Origin: Bryobacterales bacterium
GTDB lineage: Bacteria > Acidobacteriota > Terriglobia > Bryobacterales > UBA6623
DNA length: 64,000 bases
Direction: 5' to 3'
Assembly: GCA_026713545.1 (NCBI GenBank)
Contig: JAPOOG010000034.1
Coordinates: forward strand, 17,788-81,787
Part shown: piece by piece, positions 39,416-47,218 of the stretch
Position numbering within the stretch: position 1 is the first letter of the stretch
How the letters are laid out: each line of letters starts with the position of its first letter
Notes under the pieces: model-generated
Databases searched by the model: none
What the model was told of the DNA's origin: nothing
The model's input: only the letters and a program-made list of their open reading frames with translations
Made by a program: the position numbers and the translations under genes

Positions 39416-40333
39416 TCAGCTCGCCTCGAGCCAATCGGGGTATTTCTCTTCCAGAATTCGCCGGCATTCATCGTAAGTGTTTTCCGGCAGCGACTCGTAA
39501 GGCGACAGCAGCCGCAACGGCATCGGCAAGCCTCCCAGCCGCACCCATAGCTTGTCGTAGGCCCCATCGATCCGCTCGTACTTTCTCAACGGCGCCGAGA
39601 CGTCGTTCACCACCGCAAGATATTCCTTGTGGAGACGGAAAAGCTTCTCGACTTGCCCCGTCACGGCATACTCGAACAACTGCTTGCTCTTCGACGGGAA
39701 CGCCGGACCGTACGAGCTGAGCAGCGAACATTCCCCATACAACGTGCCAAAGGGAAACATCGCTTCGCCCAAGAAGTGCTGGATCTCCGGCGACTTCTGG
39801 ATCAGGTCGATCGTCGTGTAATGGTTGGTCGCCGTGTTCTTCGTTGCCGCCAAGTTCGGCACGGCGTCGGCCAGCCTCCGGTAATCGTCACCCGTCAGCA
39901 AGCGCTTCGTCCGCGGCAGGTTGTAGTGCAAAAACCGGCAATCCGGATAAGCTCCGCAGACATCGGTGAAGAACTTCATCACCTCGTTATCATTCAAGGC
40001 TCCCCAAGAAGGCATCGAAATCTGAAACGTGCGGAACCCGACACCGTAGGCGTAAGAAAGCCGCTCGAGGATATTCGCCGTGGAGAGTCCAATGATGCCT
40101 ACCTGAGGAAAGACATCGTCTTTATCCGTCTCCGCGAAAAAAACGTCCACGATGCGGCGGAACCGAGGAGTATCGACCGCATAACCTTCGCCGGCGGTTC
40201 CGAAGACGTACAGGTTGTTGAAGCCAACACCCAGTGTTCGGCGGACCTCTTCACGGAACAGATCTTCCATGAACTCTTCTTGCTCCGTCCACGGAATCTC
40301 GCAACTCACGAGCAGAGCCTGGTGGTATCTCAT
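39416..40333 (-). CDS. DapA-family (dihydrodipicolinate synthase/NAL-type) lyase
   Basis: 305 residues; ATG 40333 with AAGGAG upstream. The family motif G-T-T-G-E is YVFGTAGEGY; the catalytic Tyr is in FLHYNLPRTK and the Schiff-base Lys in LAATKNTAT. Class I aldolases of this family act on 2-keto acids: N-acetylneuraminate, 2-keto-3-deoxygluconate, dihydrodipicolinate and others. The unusual GTAGE loop and the catabolic neighbours argue against lysine synthesis. Probably cleaves a keto-deoxy sugar acid or similar. Confidence 0.87.
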   Translation of the reverse strand: MRYHQALLVSCEIPWTEQEEFMEDLFREEVRRTLGVGFNNLYVFGTAGEGYAVDTPRFRRIVDVFFAETDKDDVFPQVGIIGLSTANILERLSYAYGVGFRTFQISMPSWGALNDNEVMKFFTDVCGAYPDCRFLHYNLPRTKRLLTGDDYRRLADAVPNLAATKNTATNHYTTIDLIQKSPEIQHFLGEAMFPFGTLYGECSLLSSYGPAFPSKSKQLFEYAVTGQVEKLFRLHKEYLAVVNDVSAPLRKYERIDGAYDKLWVRLGGLPMPLRLLSPYESLPENTYDECRRILEEKYPDWLEAS

Positions 40334-40369
40334 AGGACTTTCTCCTTGGGAGCCGTTATCGCAACTCGA

Positions 40370-41335
40370 TCAGCTCATTGGCCAGTTCCCGGGGTTCAGT
40401 ATTCTCTCCTCGTTGATTTCCAGCTTTTGAATGCCGCAGATCTGATGACGCCGTAACGGCCCCTCTACGGCGAACCGCACTGCCTGCTCGACTTCTTCGA
40501 CACAAGACGCCCCAACGAGAGCCGTGTGAACCCGCTCGTCGCTCAGCACATAGCGATACGCCAATTCGGGCAATCCGGCCAATCCCTGCGGGGAGAGCTT
40601 TGCGGCTTCACTCACCGCTTTTCGCAAATCCTTCAGCCCTTCAGGAAGATCCTCACAACGCCGCGTCAACGCGCCTTTCAACAAAACCGACCGCGCCACA
40701 ACACCAACACCCTTCTTCCGCGCCCGGGCGAGAACATCCGCTTCCGGACGACGGTCGAGCATACTGTAAGCGATCTGCACGCAGTCGCACCACCCCGAAT
40801 CGATCGCGACCCGCGCGCTTTCGGTCCCATAGACGCTGGCACCGAAGAAACGAACATGCTTGCCGCATTGCTCACTCAAGATCTCCGGCACGTCGCAACG
40901 CCTTAGAATCTCGGGGCCCGACGTATGCAGAAGCGCGACATCGATCCGGTCGGTCTGCAGGGCCTTCAGGCTTGCTTCGAGCGACAAACGGAAGTGTTCC
41001 CTCAACTCGGCGGTCGAAAGCCGCGCTTGCTTCTGGACCGGAATCTTGGTGGTGAGAACAAACTCGTCCCGCCGAGCTTTGAGAGCGCGGCCGATGATCG
41101 CTTCGCTCTCCCCGTAGGCGCGGGCCGTGTCGAGATGATTCACACCGAGATCGATAGCAGTATGGAGGATTCGCTTCGCCTCAGCCTCCGAAGGCCGCCG
41201 AGGTTTTCCCTCGGGTGCGATGCCGTAGTCCAGTCCGATCTCCACACAGCCTAACGAGATCTCCGAAATGCGCAGGTGAGTGCGACCCAGCCGCCGCTTA
41301 CGCAACCCGGGCACCGGGACGATCCCCGAGGTCAT
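40370..41335 (-). CDS. aldo/keto reductase
   Basis: 321 residues, start overlapping the preceding amidohydrolase stop (ATGA, 41332-41335). Catalytic tetrad: Asp and Tyr in HLDTARAYGES, Lys in LTTKIPV, His in VALLHTSG. Late region gives the NAD(P)-binding GVGVVARSVLLKG. A soluble oxidoreductase for aldoses, ketones or a dehydrogenase of sugar lactones; direction unknown. Second gene of the operon. Confidence 0.88.
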   Translation of the reverse strand: MTSGIVPVPGLRKRRLGRTHLRISEISLGCVEIGLDYGIAPEGKPRRPSEAEAKRILHTAIDLGVNHLDTARAYGESEAIIGRALKARRDEFVLTTKIPVQKQARLSTAELREHFRLSLEASLKALQTDRIDVALLHTSGPEILRRCDVPEILSEQCGKHVRFFGASVYGTESARVAIDSGWCDCVQIAYSMLDRRPEADVLARARKKGVGVVARSVLLKGALTRRCEDLPEGLKDLRKAVSEAAKLSPQGLAGLPELAYRYVLSDERVHTALVGASCVEEVEQAVRFAVEGPLRRHQICGIQKLEINEERILNPGNWPMS

Positions 41336-42126
41336 GCTTGCGGGCTCGCGCCTGCTTTGCCGGCCAATCGAGGAAGAGCGGCCAGCGCGTTCCTGCAGGC
41401 AATCTTTCTACGCGCCTCCTCGGATATGTCGAGCGTCTCGAGCAGTCTCGAGAACGGGGCCGGCACGTACAGCGGGGCATCGGTCCCAAAACAGATCCTA
41501 TCCTCATCCACGGCATCGAGAAGCCCTTCCACGGCTCCGGTCGTGAACGCCCGCAACGTCCCCATGTCAAACCAGACATTTTCGAGCGGCTTGTCGACCC
41601 AGGCGTCGATCGAGCGCTCCCGGATACCCAGCACGCCCACTCCCAGGTGAGCGGCAATGAAGCGCACGCCGGGAAACCGAGACGCCAGTTCCAGGTACTT
41701 GTCGATCGGCACTTGCGACGTCTCATTGCCGACATGGCTCAACACCGAGAGCCCCGACGGCGCGACAACTTCATCCATTAGACGCATGACCGCCGAAGAT
41801 GCCACGTCATACTGCCCCAGCGCCGGGTGCAGTTTGACGCCGACGACATCGGGGTTCGACACACCGTCGTTGACCCAACGCTCCGATGACGCCCGATGGT
41901 GCGGATGCGCAACGACCATCGCGCTCAACATCTCGTGCCGCTCCACCTCGCCGAGTGTGTAGGCGTTCCCGATATCGATCCCGCCATAGCAGGCCTCGAT
42001 CGAGAAGGCGACCGCGTGTGTCACTCCCGCTTGCCGCAACAGTGCGCACAGCCGCTCGCCATCGGCGCTCATCGATCCGCGAACGCTCTGCCCGAGGTGG
42101 CAATGCACGTCAACGAGCGTTTGCAT
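41332..42126 (-). CDS. amidohydrolase-family protein, first gene of catabolic operon
   Basis: 264 residues. Metal motif LVDVHCHLGQS, VVGVKLHPALGQY, LSVLSHVGNE, VRFIAAHLGVG and RICFGTDAPLYV with the Asp. Smaller than typical amidohydrolases. CATAAT ends 8 nt before the ATG (plus 42135-42140) with no Shine-Dalgarno sequence, so the operon is probably transcribed leaderless from here: amidohydrolase, aldo/keto reductase, DapA-family lyase, MFS carrier. A lactonase-like hydrolysis step is a reasonable guess. Confidence 0.83.
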   Translation of the reverse strand: MQTLVDVHCHLGQSVRGSMSADGERLCALLRQAGVTHAVAFSIEACYGGIDIGNAYTLGEVERHEMLSAMVVAHPHHRASSERWVNDGVSNPDVVGVKLHPALGQYDVASSAVMRLMDEVVAPSGLSVLSHVGNETSQVPIDKYLELASRFPGVRFIAAHLGVGVLGIRERSIDAWVDKPLENVWFDMGTLRAFTTGAVEGLLDAVDEDRICFGTDAPLYVPAPFSRLLETLDISEEARRKIACRNALAALPRLAGKAGASPQA

Positions 42127-42134
42127 GGAGCCTC

Positions 42135-42185
42135 ATTATGAACCGTTCATCAAAAAAAGACAGCCCGATGGCCATGCGGCATAAT
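42135..42185. promoter_or_regulatory. divergent leaderless promoters of the catabolic cluster
   Basis: The 66 bp between divergent ATGs at 42126 and 42193 contain CATAAT on each strand (minus: plus coordinates 42135-42140; plus: 42180-42185), ending 8 and 7 nt before the two starts. A shared regulator between the two could control both sides. Confidence 0.5.
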
Positions 42186-42192
42186 AGCGGGA

Positions 42193-42975
42193 ATGACCAA
42201 GAGCCGTGTTCTCGCCAAACTCCGTGCTGGTGACTTCGTCAAGGTCGCCGGCATCAGCCGCGTCATGCATCCCTGGCTAGCCGAGACCGTCGGCCGCATT
42301 GGATACGATTGCATCTGGCTCGACCTGGAGCACCGTCCCTGGGGATACGACGCCATCGACCCCATCTCGCTCGCCTGCCGCTCCACGGGTATCGACCTGA
42401 TGGCGCGGATTCACAAAGCAGGCTACGGCGACCCCATGCGCGCTTTGGAATTCGGAGCGAACGGACTCATGGTGCCTCACATCCGCAGCGCGCAAGAAGC
42501 TCGACAGTGGGGGGAATGGTCGCGTTCCCCGCCACTCGGCAAGCGCGGCATGGACGGCGCAGGCGCCGATGCCGACTACGCACTCTCCAATCCCAGGGAA
42601 TACCTGGAGCACGTCGCGCAGGAAGTCTTTCTCGTATTCCAGATCGAGGACAAGGAGGCTGTCGAGGCCATCGGCGAGATCGCCGACATCGAAGGCTTCG
42701 ACGTTTTCTTCGTCGGCATGGGCGATCTCAGTCTCAGCTACGGGGTGCCATTCGACTTCGGCAACCCGATCCTGCAAGAGGCCCTCGAACGCGTCGCCGA
42801 GGCCGCCCGTAAAACCGGACGCTGGTGGGGAACGCCCACCGGCACTCCCGAGCACGCCCAGCGGATCATCAACCTCGGCGGCCGCATGATCACCGCCGGC
42901 GGCGACCACATGGCCCTGCTCAAAGGCTTCCAGAACTCTTTCGAAGACTTCTCAAGCGTACGGTTGCCCAGATAG
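42193..42975 (+). CDS. HpcH/HpaI-family aldolase
   Basis: 260 residues. Motifs: YDCIWLDLEHRPWGY, DLMARIHKAGYGD, the metal-binding Glu and Asp in VFQIEDKEA and FFVGMGDLS. Class II pyruvate-type aldolase cleaving 2-keto-4-hydroxy acids, in the cytoplasm. Divergent from the catabolic operon with the DapA-family lyase, so two different aldolases flank one promoter region. The stop TAG (42973-42975) is the first triplet of repeat element R3. Confidence 0.9.
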   Translation: MTKSRVLAKLRAGDFVKVAGISRVMHPWLAETVGRIGYDCIWLDLEHRPWGYDAIDPISLACRSTGIDLMARIHKAGYGDPMRALEFGANGLMVPHIRSAQEARQWGEWSRSPPLGKRGMDGAGADADYALSNPREYLEHVAQEVFLVFQIEDKEAVEAIGEIADIEGFDVFFVGMGDLSLSYGVPFDFGNPILQEALERVAEAARKTGRWWGTPTGTPEHAQRIINLGGRMITAGGDHMALLKGFQNSFEDFSSVRLPR

Positions 42976-43261
42976 CCTGCATGTCTCACCACCCGACGGC
43001 CGAAGCACGCGAAAAAAGGCCGTGGTTAGTGGATAGTTGTTCGTGAAAAACCTTGCAGGCCGTGATTCGTGTTTCGTGTCTCATGATTCGTGAAAACCAT
43101 GGGCGGGGGCCTAGCCTGCATGTCTCACCACCCGAAGGGTGAAGGAGGCGATTTGGCAACTACGCCTGCGCGCGCCTTTTTCCTCCGCCCGGCTCGCGCC
43201 TCGTCCTGACGGCCCTCTCACGCACTTCACTTCGCCGCGTGGTGAGAAGAAATACAGGCTA
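42973..43261. repeat. terminal-repeat element R3, double, between convergent genes
   Basis: Left end TAGCCTGCATGTCTCACCAC (42973-42992); an identical second left end at 43112-43131; one right end 43239-43261 (GTGGTGAG..ATACAGGCTA with 3 extra bases). The left TAG is the stop of the aldolase; the right CTA is the TAG stop of the PL22-like gene on the minus strand. Between the two left ends lie two heptamer arrays. The second unit holds a module with GAAGGGTGAAGGAGGCGA. Confidence 0.85.
43022..43098 (+). repeat. heptamer arrays H2 (two)
   Basis: First: GTGGTTA, GTGGATA, GTTGTTC, then GTGAAAAACC (43022-43052). Second: GTGATTC, GTGTTTC, GTGTCTC, ATGATTC, then GTGAAAACC (43062-43098). Both follow GGCC. 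Variation is limited mainly to the central bases. Confidence 0.85.
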
Positions 43262-44476
43262 TGTCTCGAGGCGGCGTGTCTCTTCGACCAGATCCGGAAC
43301 ACCGATGCGATAGACCGCCGGGAGCCCTTCCCGATCACTCACGAAATAGATCAACTGGCTGTCCGGAGAAAAAACGGGCTCCGGGGCGGACGCCCAAGGA
43401 TCGTCGCGGTCCGTTCCCGCCAGAGGGTAGGCCTTGCCGGTCGAGGCGTGCTCACATACCGTGATCTCGCGCTGCAGACGGCTGAACAGGAGGTAAATAT
43501 TGGGCCCCGCCAAGCTGCGGCTCGCCCCCACGATGACCGAGTTGTCGCGATTCGCGCTCAACCAGCCGAAACGCGTGCAGCGCGAAACGATCCGCTCCTT
43601 GCCGGTGTTGACATCGATACATCGCACCGTAGCCCTGCGTCCGGTCTCATCCGGATAGAAGACATAGCAAACCTCGCTACCGTGCCCGGACCAGTATTCA
43701 TGCCCCAACTGCTCTGCCGCTTTTCGGGGACGCAGATTCCTCGGGCCATCCGAACCCGGGCGCATTAGCCACAACCGCGCGTCCACCTTGTCCCAAGGGC
43801 CTTCGTGGCAATACAGAACATCATTGCTCCTCGGGCGAAACTGAGGATGGGCTATCCATGCGTTTACCCCTACCAACAGGCGAGCCGTCCCCTGACGGAG
43901 GTCCACGAGCTGAATCCGGCAGCGCGGCTCTTGGGAGAACTGCCGTTCGAAGCCCATCACCCAATCCTCCTCATGCATCTCGACGAGGGCGGCGTATCGA
44001 TTCTGATCAGATACGGCCAGATGCCCGGTCATTCGCCAGCCGGACTCGGTCCGATAAATCCTGCGCTCACGGCCTCTCTTTGCGGACGCTCGCTTCAACT
44101 CGTTCCCTTGAAGAAAGTAGAAGTTCTTTTCTCTACGGTCGAGCGTCGGAGAATAAGGATGGACACCCGGCCCACCTGTGAGTTGCACCATGTCGGCCTT
44201 CGGAAGATTCAAGCGGAAGATCTGCCGCAAACCCGTGCGCTCCCCCACCACCAAGGCGAAGGAGTTGGACCGCGACAGAAATCGATGGTGATAGTGAGGC
44301 AGGTGATGCAGGTGGCCGGGAGGTGTAAGGCGGTACGTGAGCCGCTCCGTCAGTGGATCGGGCAACACCGAAGCCAAGCCGGCAAAGCGGGCTCCCCGTC
44401 CTGAGGATTGGCGTTGGGCAGAGGCCAACAGCGGCGCTGTAGCGGACAAAAACGCTCTGCGGCTCAGCGTTTTCAT
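43259..44476 (-). CDS. oligogalacturonate lyase-like protein (PL22 type), exported
   Basis: 405 residues from ATG 44476 (TAGGAT nine bases before; a TTG lies one codon earlier). Export signal MKTLSRRAFLSATAPLLASA. A seven-bladed propeller with YYHRFLSR-like HYHHRFLSRSN, VGERTGLRQIFRL, VQLTGGPGVHPYSPT, and the PL22 core CHEGPWDKVDARLWLM and LGHEYWSGHG, where His and Trp sit at the Mn site. Oligogalacturonate lyases cleave pectic di- and oligosaccharides by beta-elimination; most are cytoplasmic, so an exported form is notable. Its stop TAG is the right end triplet of R3. Confidence 0.78.
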   Translation of the reverse strand: MKTLSRRAFLSATAPLLASAQRQSSGRGARFAGLASVLPDPLTERLTYRLTPPGHLHHLPHYHHRFLSRSNSFALVVGERTGLRQIFRLNLPKADMVQLTGGPGVHPYSPTLDRREKNFYFLQGNELKRASAKRGRERRIYRTESGWRMTGHLAVSDQNRYAALVEMHEEDWVMGFERQFSQEPRCRIQLVDLRQGTARLLVGVNAWIAHPQFRPRSNDVLYCHEGPWDKVDARLWLMRPGSDGPRNLRPRKAAEQLGHEYWSGHGSEVCYVFYPDETGRRATVRCIDVNTGKERIVSRCTRFGWLSANRDNSVIVGASRSLAGPNIYLLFSRLQREITVCEHASTGKAYPLAGTDRDDPWASAPEPVFSPDSQLIYFVSDREGLPAVYRIGVPDLVEETRRLET

Positions 44477-44502
44477 CAATCAGTAATCCTATCACCAAGC
44501 CC

Positions 44503-44684
44503 TAACCTGCATGTCTCACCACCCGACGGCCGAAGCACGCGATACGACCGCCAAGACTTCGTTGCGCTTGCTTGCCGTGCTCGACGTACTGTCAAGTACG
44601 TCTGGGCGCGACAAGGGGCGTGCACCCCGCCCTGACGGCCCACTCACGCACATCACCTCACCACGTGGCGAGAAAAGCAGGGCA
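44503..44684. repeat. terminal-repeat element R4
   Basis: Left end TAACCTGCATGTCTCACCAC (44503-44522), right end GTGGCGAGAAAAGCAGGGCA (44665-44684), partly decayed. Interior with GACGGCCGAAGCACGCG, GCTTGCTTGCCGTGCTCGAC, hairpin CGTACT/AGTACG and a CTGACGGCC module, as in R2. The right end lies 45 bp from the stop of the methyltransferase gene, the one gene-facing end that is not fused to a stop codon. Confidence 0.8.
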
Positions 44685-44728
44685 AGAATCCGGCAGGGCG
44701 GCTTCTCAGGAGCCGGCGGCAGTGTATC

Positions 44729-45535
44729 TCAGTTGATGATCCGGAGCGGGTTCGGGATGCTTACTGGAGGTTCCGGCTCAGAAATTGCAGGTTTGCGGCC
44801 GGTGATCAGGAGGGCGCCCTCTTTTTGGAAGGCCTCCTTCTCTTCTCTCGAGCGCCAGTGCAAGTCCGTCCTGAAGTCGGTGGGGACAGGTGTGTCGTCC
44901 GGGATGCGATCGGCCTCTACGTTCTCGAAACCCGTCAATGTGAAGAGCTCCTTCCATTCATCCGCGGAGCGGAGATGAATCTCTGCCGGAACGTGCTCTT
45001 TCCAGTGGTGAGAGCAGGGGTTTTCGGCATAGAACCACATCAGGATGAAGACTTTTCCACCCCAAGCGGAGACGCGAAAGATCTCTCGAACGGCTGATTC
45101 GGGCGAATGCCAGTAGTAGGCCGATTCAATACTCAGCACACATGTGAAGTAGTCCTCGGCCCAAGGGATCTCCTCGACGGAGCCGGGAGCAAAAAGGACG
45201 TTGTGGCAGTCGATCGACCGGGCGCGCGCTGAGGCAATCAGCTCATCGGCAAGATCGATGCCGACGACGGCGCCCTCCGGCGCGCGAACCGAAAGAAGGC
45301 GCGCCGTCCAACCCTCACCGCAGCCGATTTCGAGAATGCGGTCGTCGGACTGCAGATCCATACGGTCGATCAACTGTTTCGTGACAGGGGCGTGCCATGT
45401 CTCCATCTCGGCGATCTGACCGGATGCCGACCAATGGTTGAATTGCCGGCGGATGCGCTCTTCGTGCCGAAGCCGCGCCTGTTGGCTTGGAGGGACCATG
45501 GAGGGGTGTGTCCGGCCGTCAGGGTAACCGCTCAT
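44729..45535 (-). CDS. class I SAM-dependent methyltransferase
   Basis: 268 residues from ATG 45535. SAM motif I ILEIGCGEGWTARLLS, then VVGIDLADELIASAR (acidic loop), NVLFAPGSVEEIPW and VLSIESAYYWHSPESAVREI, in the UbiE/small-molecule methyltransferase style. The C-terminal half is short and substrate-specific. No biosynthetic partner nearby; substrate unknown. Confidence 0.85.
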   Translation of the reverse strand: MSGYPDGRTHPSMVPPSQQARLRHEERIRRQFNHWSASGQIAEMETWHAPVTKQLIDRMDLQSDDRILEIGCGEGWTARLLSVRAPEGAVVGIDLADELIASARARSIDCHNVLFAPGSVEEIPWAEDYFTCVLSIESAYYWHSPESAVREIFRVSAWGGKVFILMWFYAENPCSHHWKEHVPAEIHLRSADEWKELFTLTGFENVEADRIPDDTPVPTDFRTDLHWRSREEKEAFQKEGALLITGRKPAISEPEPPVSIPNPLRIIN

Positions 45536-45562
45536 ACTAACAACCGGTGCGCCGGGTCGACC

Positions 45563-45634
45563 CTGCCTGCATTTCTCACCACCTTGTATGTGGCAAGGTA
45601 GGGGGAAGAGGTGAGTGGGGAGATATGCAGGCTA
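45563..45634. repeat. terminal-repeat element R5, short
   Basis: Left CTGCCTGCATTTCTCACCAC (45563-45582), right GTGGGGAGATATGCAGGCTA (45615-45634), with only 32 bp inside including a small hairpin CTTG/CAAG. The right CTA is the TAG stop of the sulfatase gene on the minus strand. Confidence 0.8.
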
Positions 45635-47020
45635 AGCATGCATCGTTTCGAGGACTGCCCTGAGTTTCTCGCGCGCTACGGCGGAGTCGGGGGTGTCGTG
45701 AACCGGAAAGATGGGATGCTCTTCGAGTTCGTCGTTGGGGATATCGAACAGACGCTCTTTTTCTTCGTATGTTTCTTCGTAGAGCTTGTAGCGCTTGTCG
45801 CGGGCAAATCGGACCAGCTTGTAACGCTCCTTGCCGTGTCCCGGAAGAGGATCGTAGTGAAACATCACCCAATCGCGTGGATCACCGGATTCGCCCTTGA
45901 GTTGCGGTAGAAAACTGCGGCCATCGAGGGTCATGTCGGGGAGAGCGTCAGCGCCGGTGGCTTCGAGAATCGTTGGTAGGAAATCGGTCGAGTCGATCAA
46001 GTCGTCGTTGACGCGGCCCTCGGGGATCACGCCCTTCCAACTTGCGATCAAGGGCACGCGAGTGCCGGCATCGGTGGTGTTTCCCTTCCCGCCTCGAATC
46101 ACCTTATCGCCCAGACGCGACTCGATCTCGCGCGGCGTGCCGTTGTCGGAATAGTAGAGGATCAGGGTGTTTTCAGAGATGCCGAGTTCCTCAACCTTGT
46201 CGACGATACGGCCAATGGTGTAGTCCATGTATTCGACCATGTCGGCGTAATACTTCCTGTCGCGTTCGAGACGGTCACCCTCGGCCCAGACACCGCTGTG
46301 CGGCGTCGGATTGAAAGGTCCGTGCGGCAAGGCCATGGGGTAATAGACAAAGAACGGTTCGCCGGCAGAGGCCTGACGCTCCATGAAGTCGTTGATGTAG
46401 CCGGTGTAGACTTCCGGACCGTATTTGCCGTCGTAGGTCCGCAGCTCGCCGTTGTCGAGGACGACGGGATTGGCGTAGCGCGAGCCTTTGTCTTCTGTGT
46501 GGAGGGAATGCCATAGGAAGTACTCATCGAAGCCGGCATCCTCAGGATGCATGCCCTTGCCGCGCCATTCGGGCTCGAAGCCGGGCGGGTTGTAGCTGTA
46601 AAGCTGCCACTTCCCCGAGATGCAGGTTCTGTAGCCCGCGGTGCCCATCATGTGGCCGAACGTTGTCTCGTCCGGCGGCATGATGCCGAAGGCCTGCCAA
46701 TTCCGGAAGTTGTACGCGCCGGTCATGATTTGCAGTCGTGTCGGCGTGCAGAGAGGCTGCGCATAGGCGTGATTGAAGCGAATGCCGGCATCGGCGAGCG
46801 AATCAAGACGCGGCGTTTTGTAGGATGCGCCGCCGTAGCAGCCGAGGCACTCGTAGCCGAGGTCGTCCGCCATGATGAGGACGATGTTGGGGCGCTTCGC
46901 AGTGGCGGGCCGGCCGCCTTCGCCGCCGGAAGGGCCGCAACCCATGACGAGTCCGGCGGAGGCGGCGGCGGTAGAGCGAAGAAAGTTGCGTCGGGAGGAA
47001 ATGACTCGGTCCGATTTCAT
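45632..47020 (-). CDS. sulfatase, exported
   Basis: 462 residues with start at ATG 47020 (MKSDRVISSRRNFLRSTAAA); TATGGT ends 7 nt before it. Twin-arginine-type or lipoprotein-like export signal with MGCGPSGG after it. Catalytic site LCTPTRLQIMTG, where Cys becomes formylglycine (C-x-P-x-R); metal Asp in NIVLIMADDLGYE and the later YYSDNGTPREI. An arylsulfatase-type hydrolase of organic sulfate esters, probably outside the cytoplasm. No sulfatase-maturing enzyme is in the window. Stop codon supplied by R5. Confidence 0.9.
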   Translation of the reverse strand: MKSDRVISSRRNFLRSTAAASAGLVMGCGPSGGEGGRPATAKRPNIVLIMADDLGYECLGCYGGASYKTPRLDSLADAGIRFNHAYAQPLCTPTRLQIMTGAYNFRNWQAFGIMPPDETTFGHMMGTAGYRTCISGKWQLYSYNPPGFEPEWRGKGMHPEDAGFDEYFLWHSLHTEDKGSRYANPVVLDNGELRTYDGKYGPEVYTGYINDFMERQASAGEPFFVYYPMALPHGPFNPTPHSGVWAEGDRLERDRKYYADMVEYMDYTIGRIVDKVEELGISENTLILYYSDNGTPREIESRLGDKVIRGGKGNTTDAGTRVPLIASWKGVIPEGRVNDDLIDSTDFLPTILEATGADALPDMTLDGRSFLPQLKGESGDPRDWVMFHYDPLPGHGKERYKLVRFARDKRYKLYEETYEEKERLFDIPNDELEEHPIFPVHDTPDSAVAREKLRAVLETMHA

Positions 47021-47079
47021 CGAGATGACCATACCATGAGCGCATGAAGCAGCAAATTGATCCCTTTGTGCGATGTAGA

Positions 47080-47105
47080 GCGTTGCGGTCTCGCTCCCGC
47101 AACGC
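47080..47105. terminator. stem-loop between DUF1552 and sulfatase genes
   Basis: GCGTTGCGG and CCGCAACGC form a perfect 9-bp stem with an 8-base loop. No T-run follows on either strand, so it may be a Rho-dependent or processing structure rather than a strict intrinsic terminator. Confidence 0.4.
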
Positions 47106-47218
47106 CCCATCGTCCTTCCGACTGACGCTGGGCCGTCCTTGCTGATTGCAGCAAGCCCGGATGTACTCCTACACGCATTCCCCCGACATCATCCAGGGCA
47201 AAAGGGGGAGGACTACGC

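Noticed and set aside
43022..43098. CRISPR array
   Set aside because: Heptamer units have no spacers of constant length and no cas genes are present; the period is 7 bp throughout.
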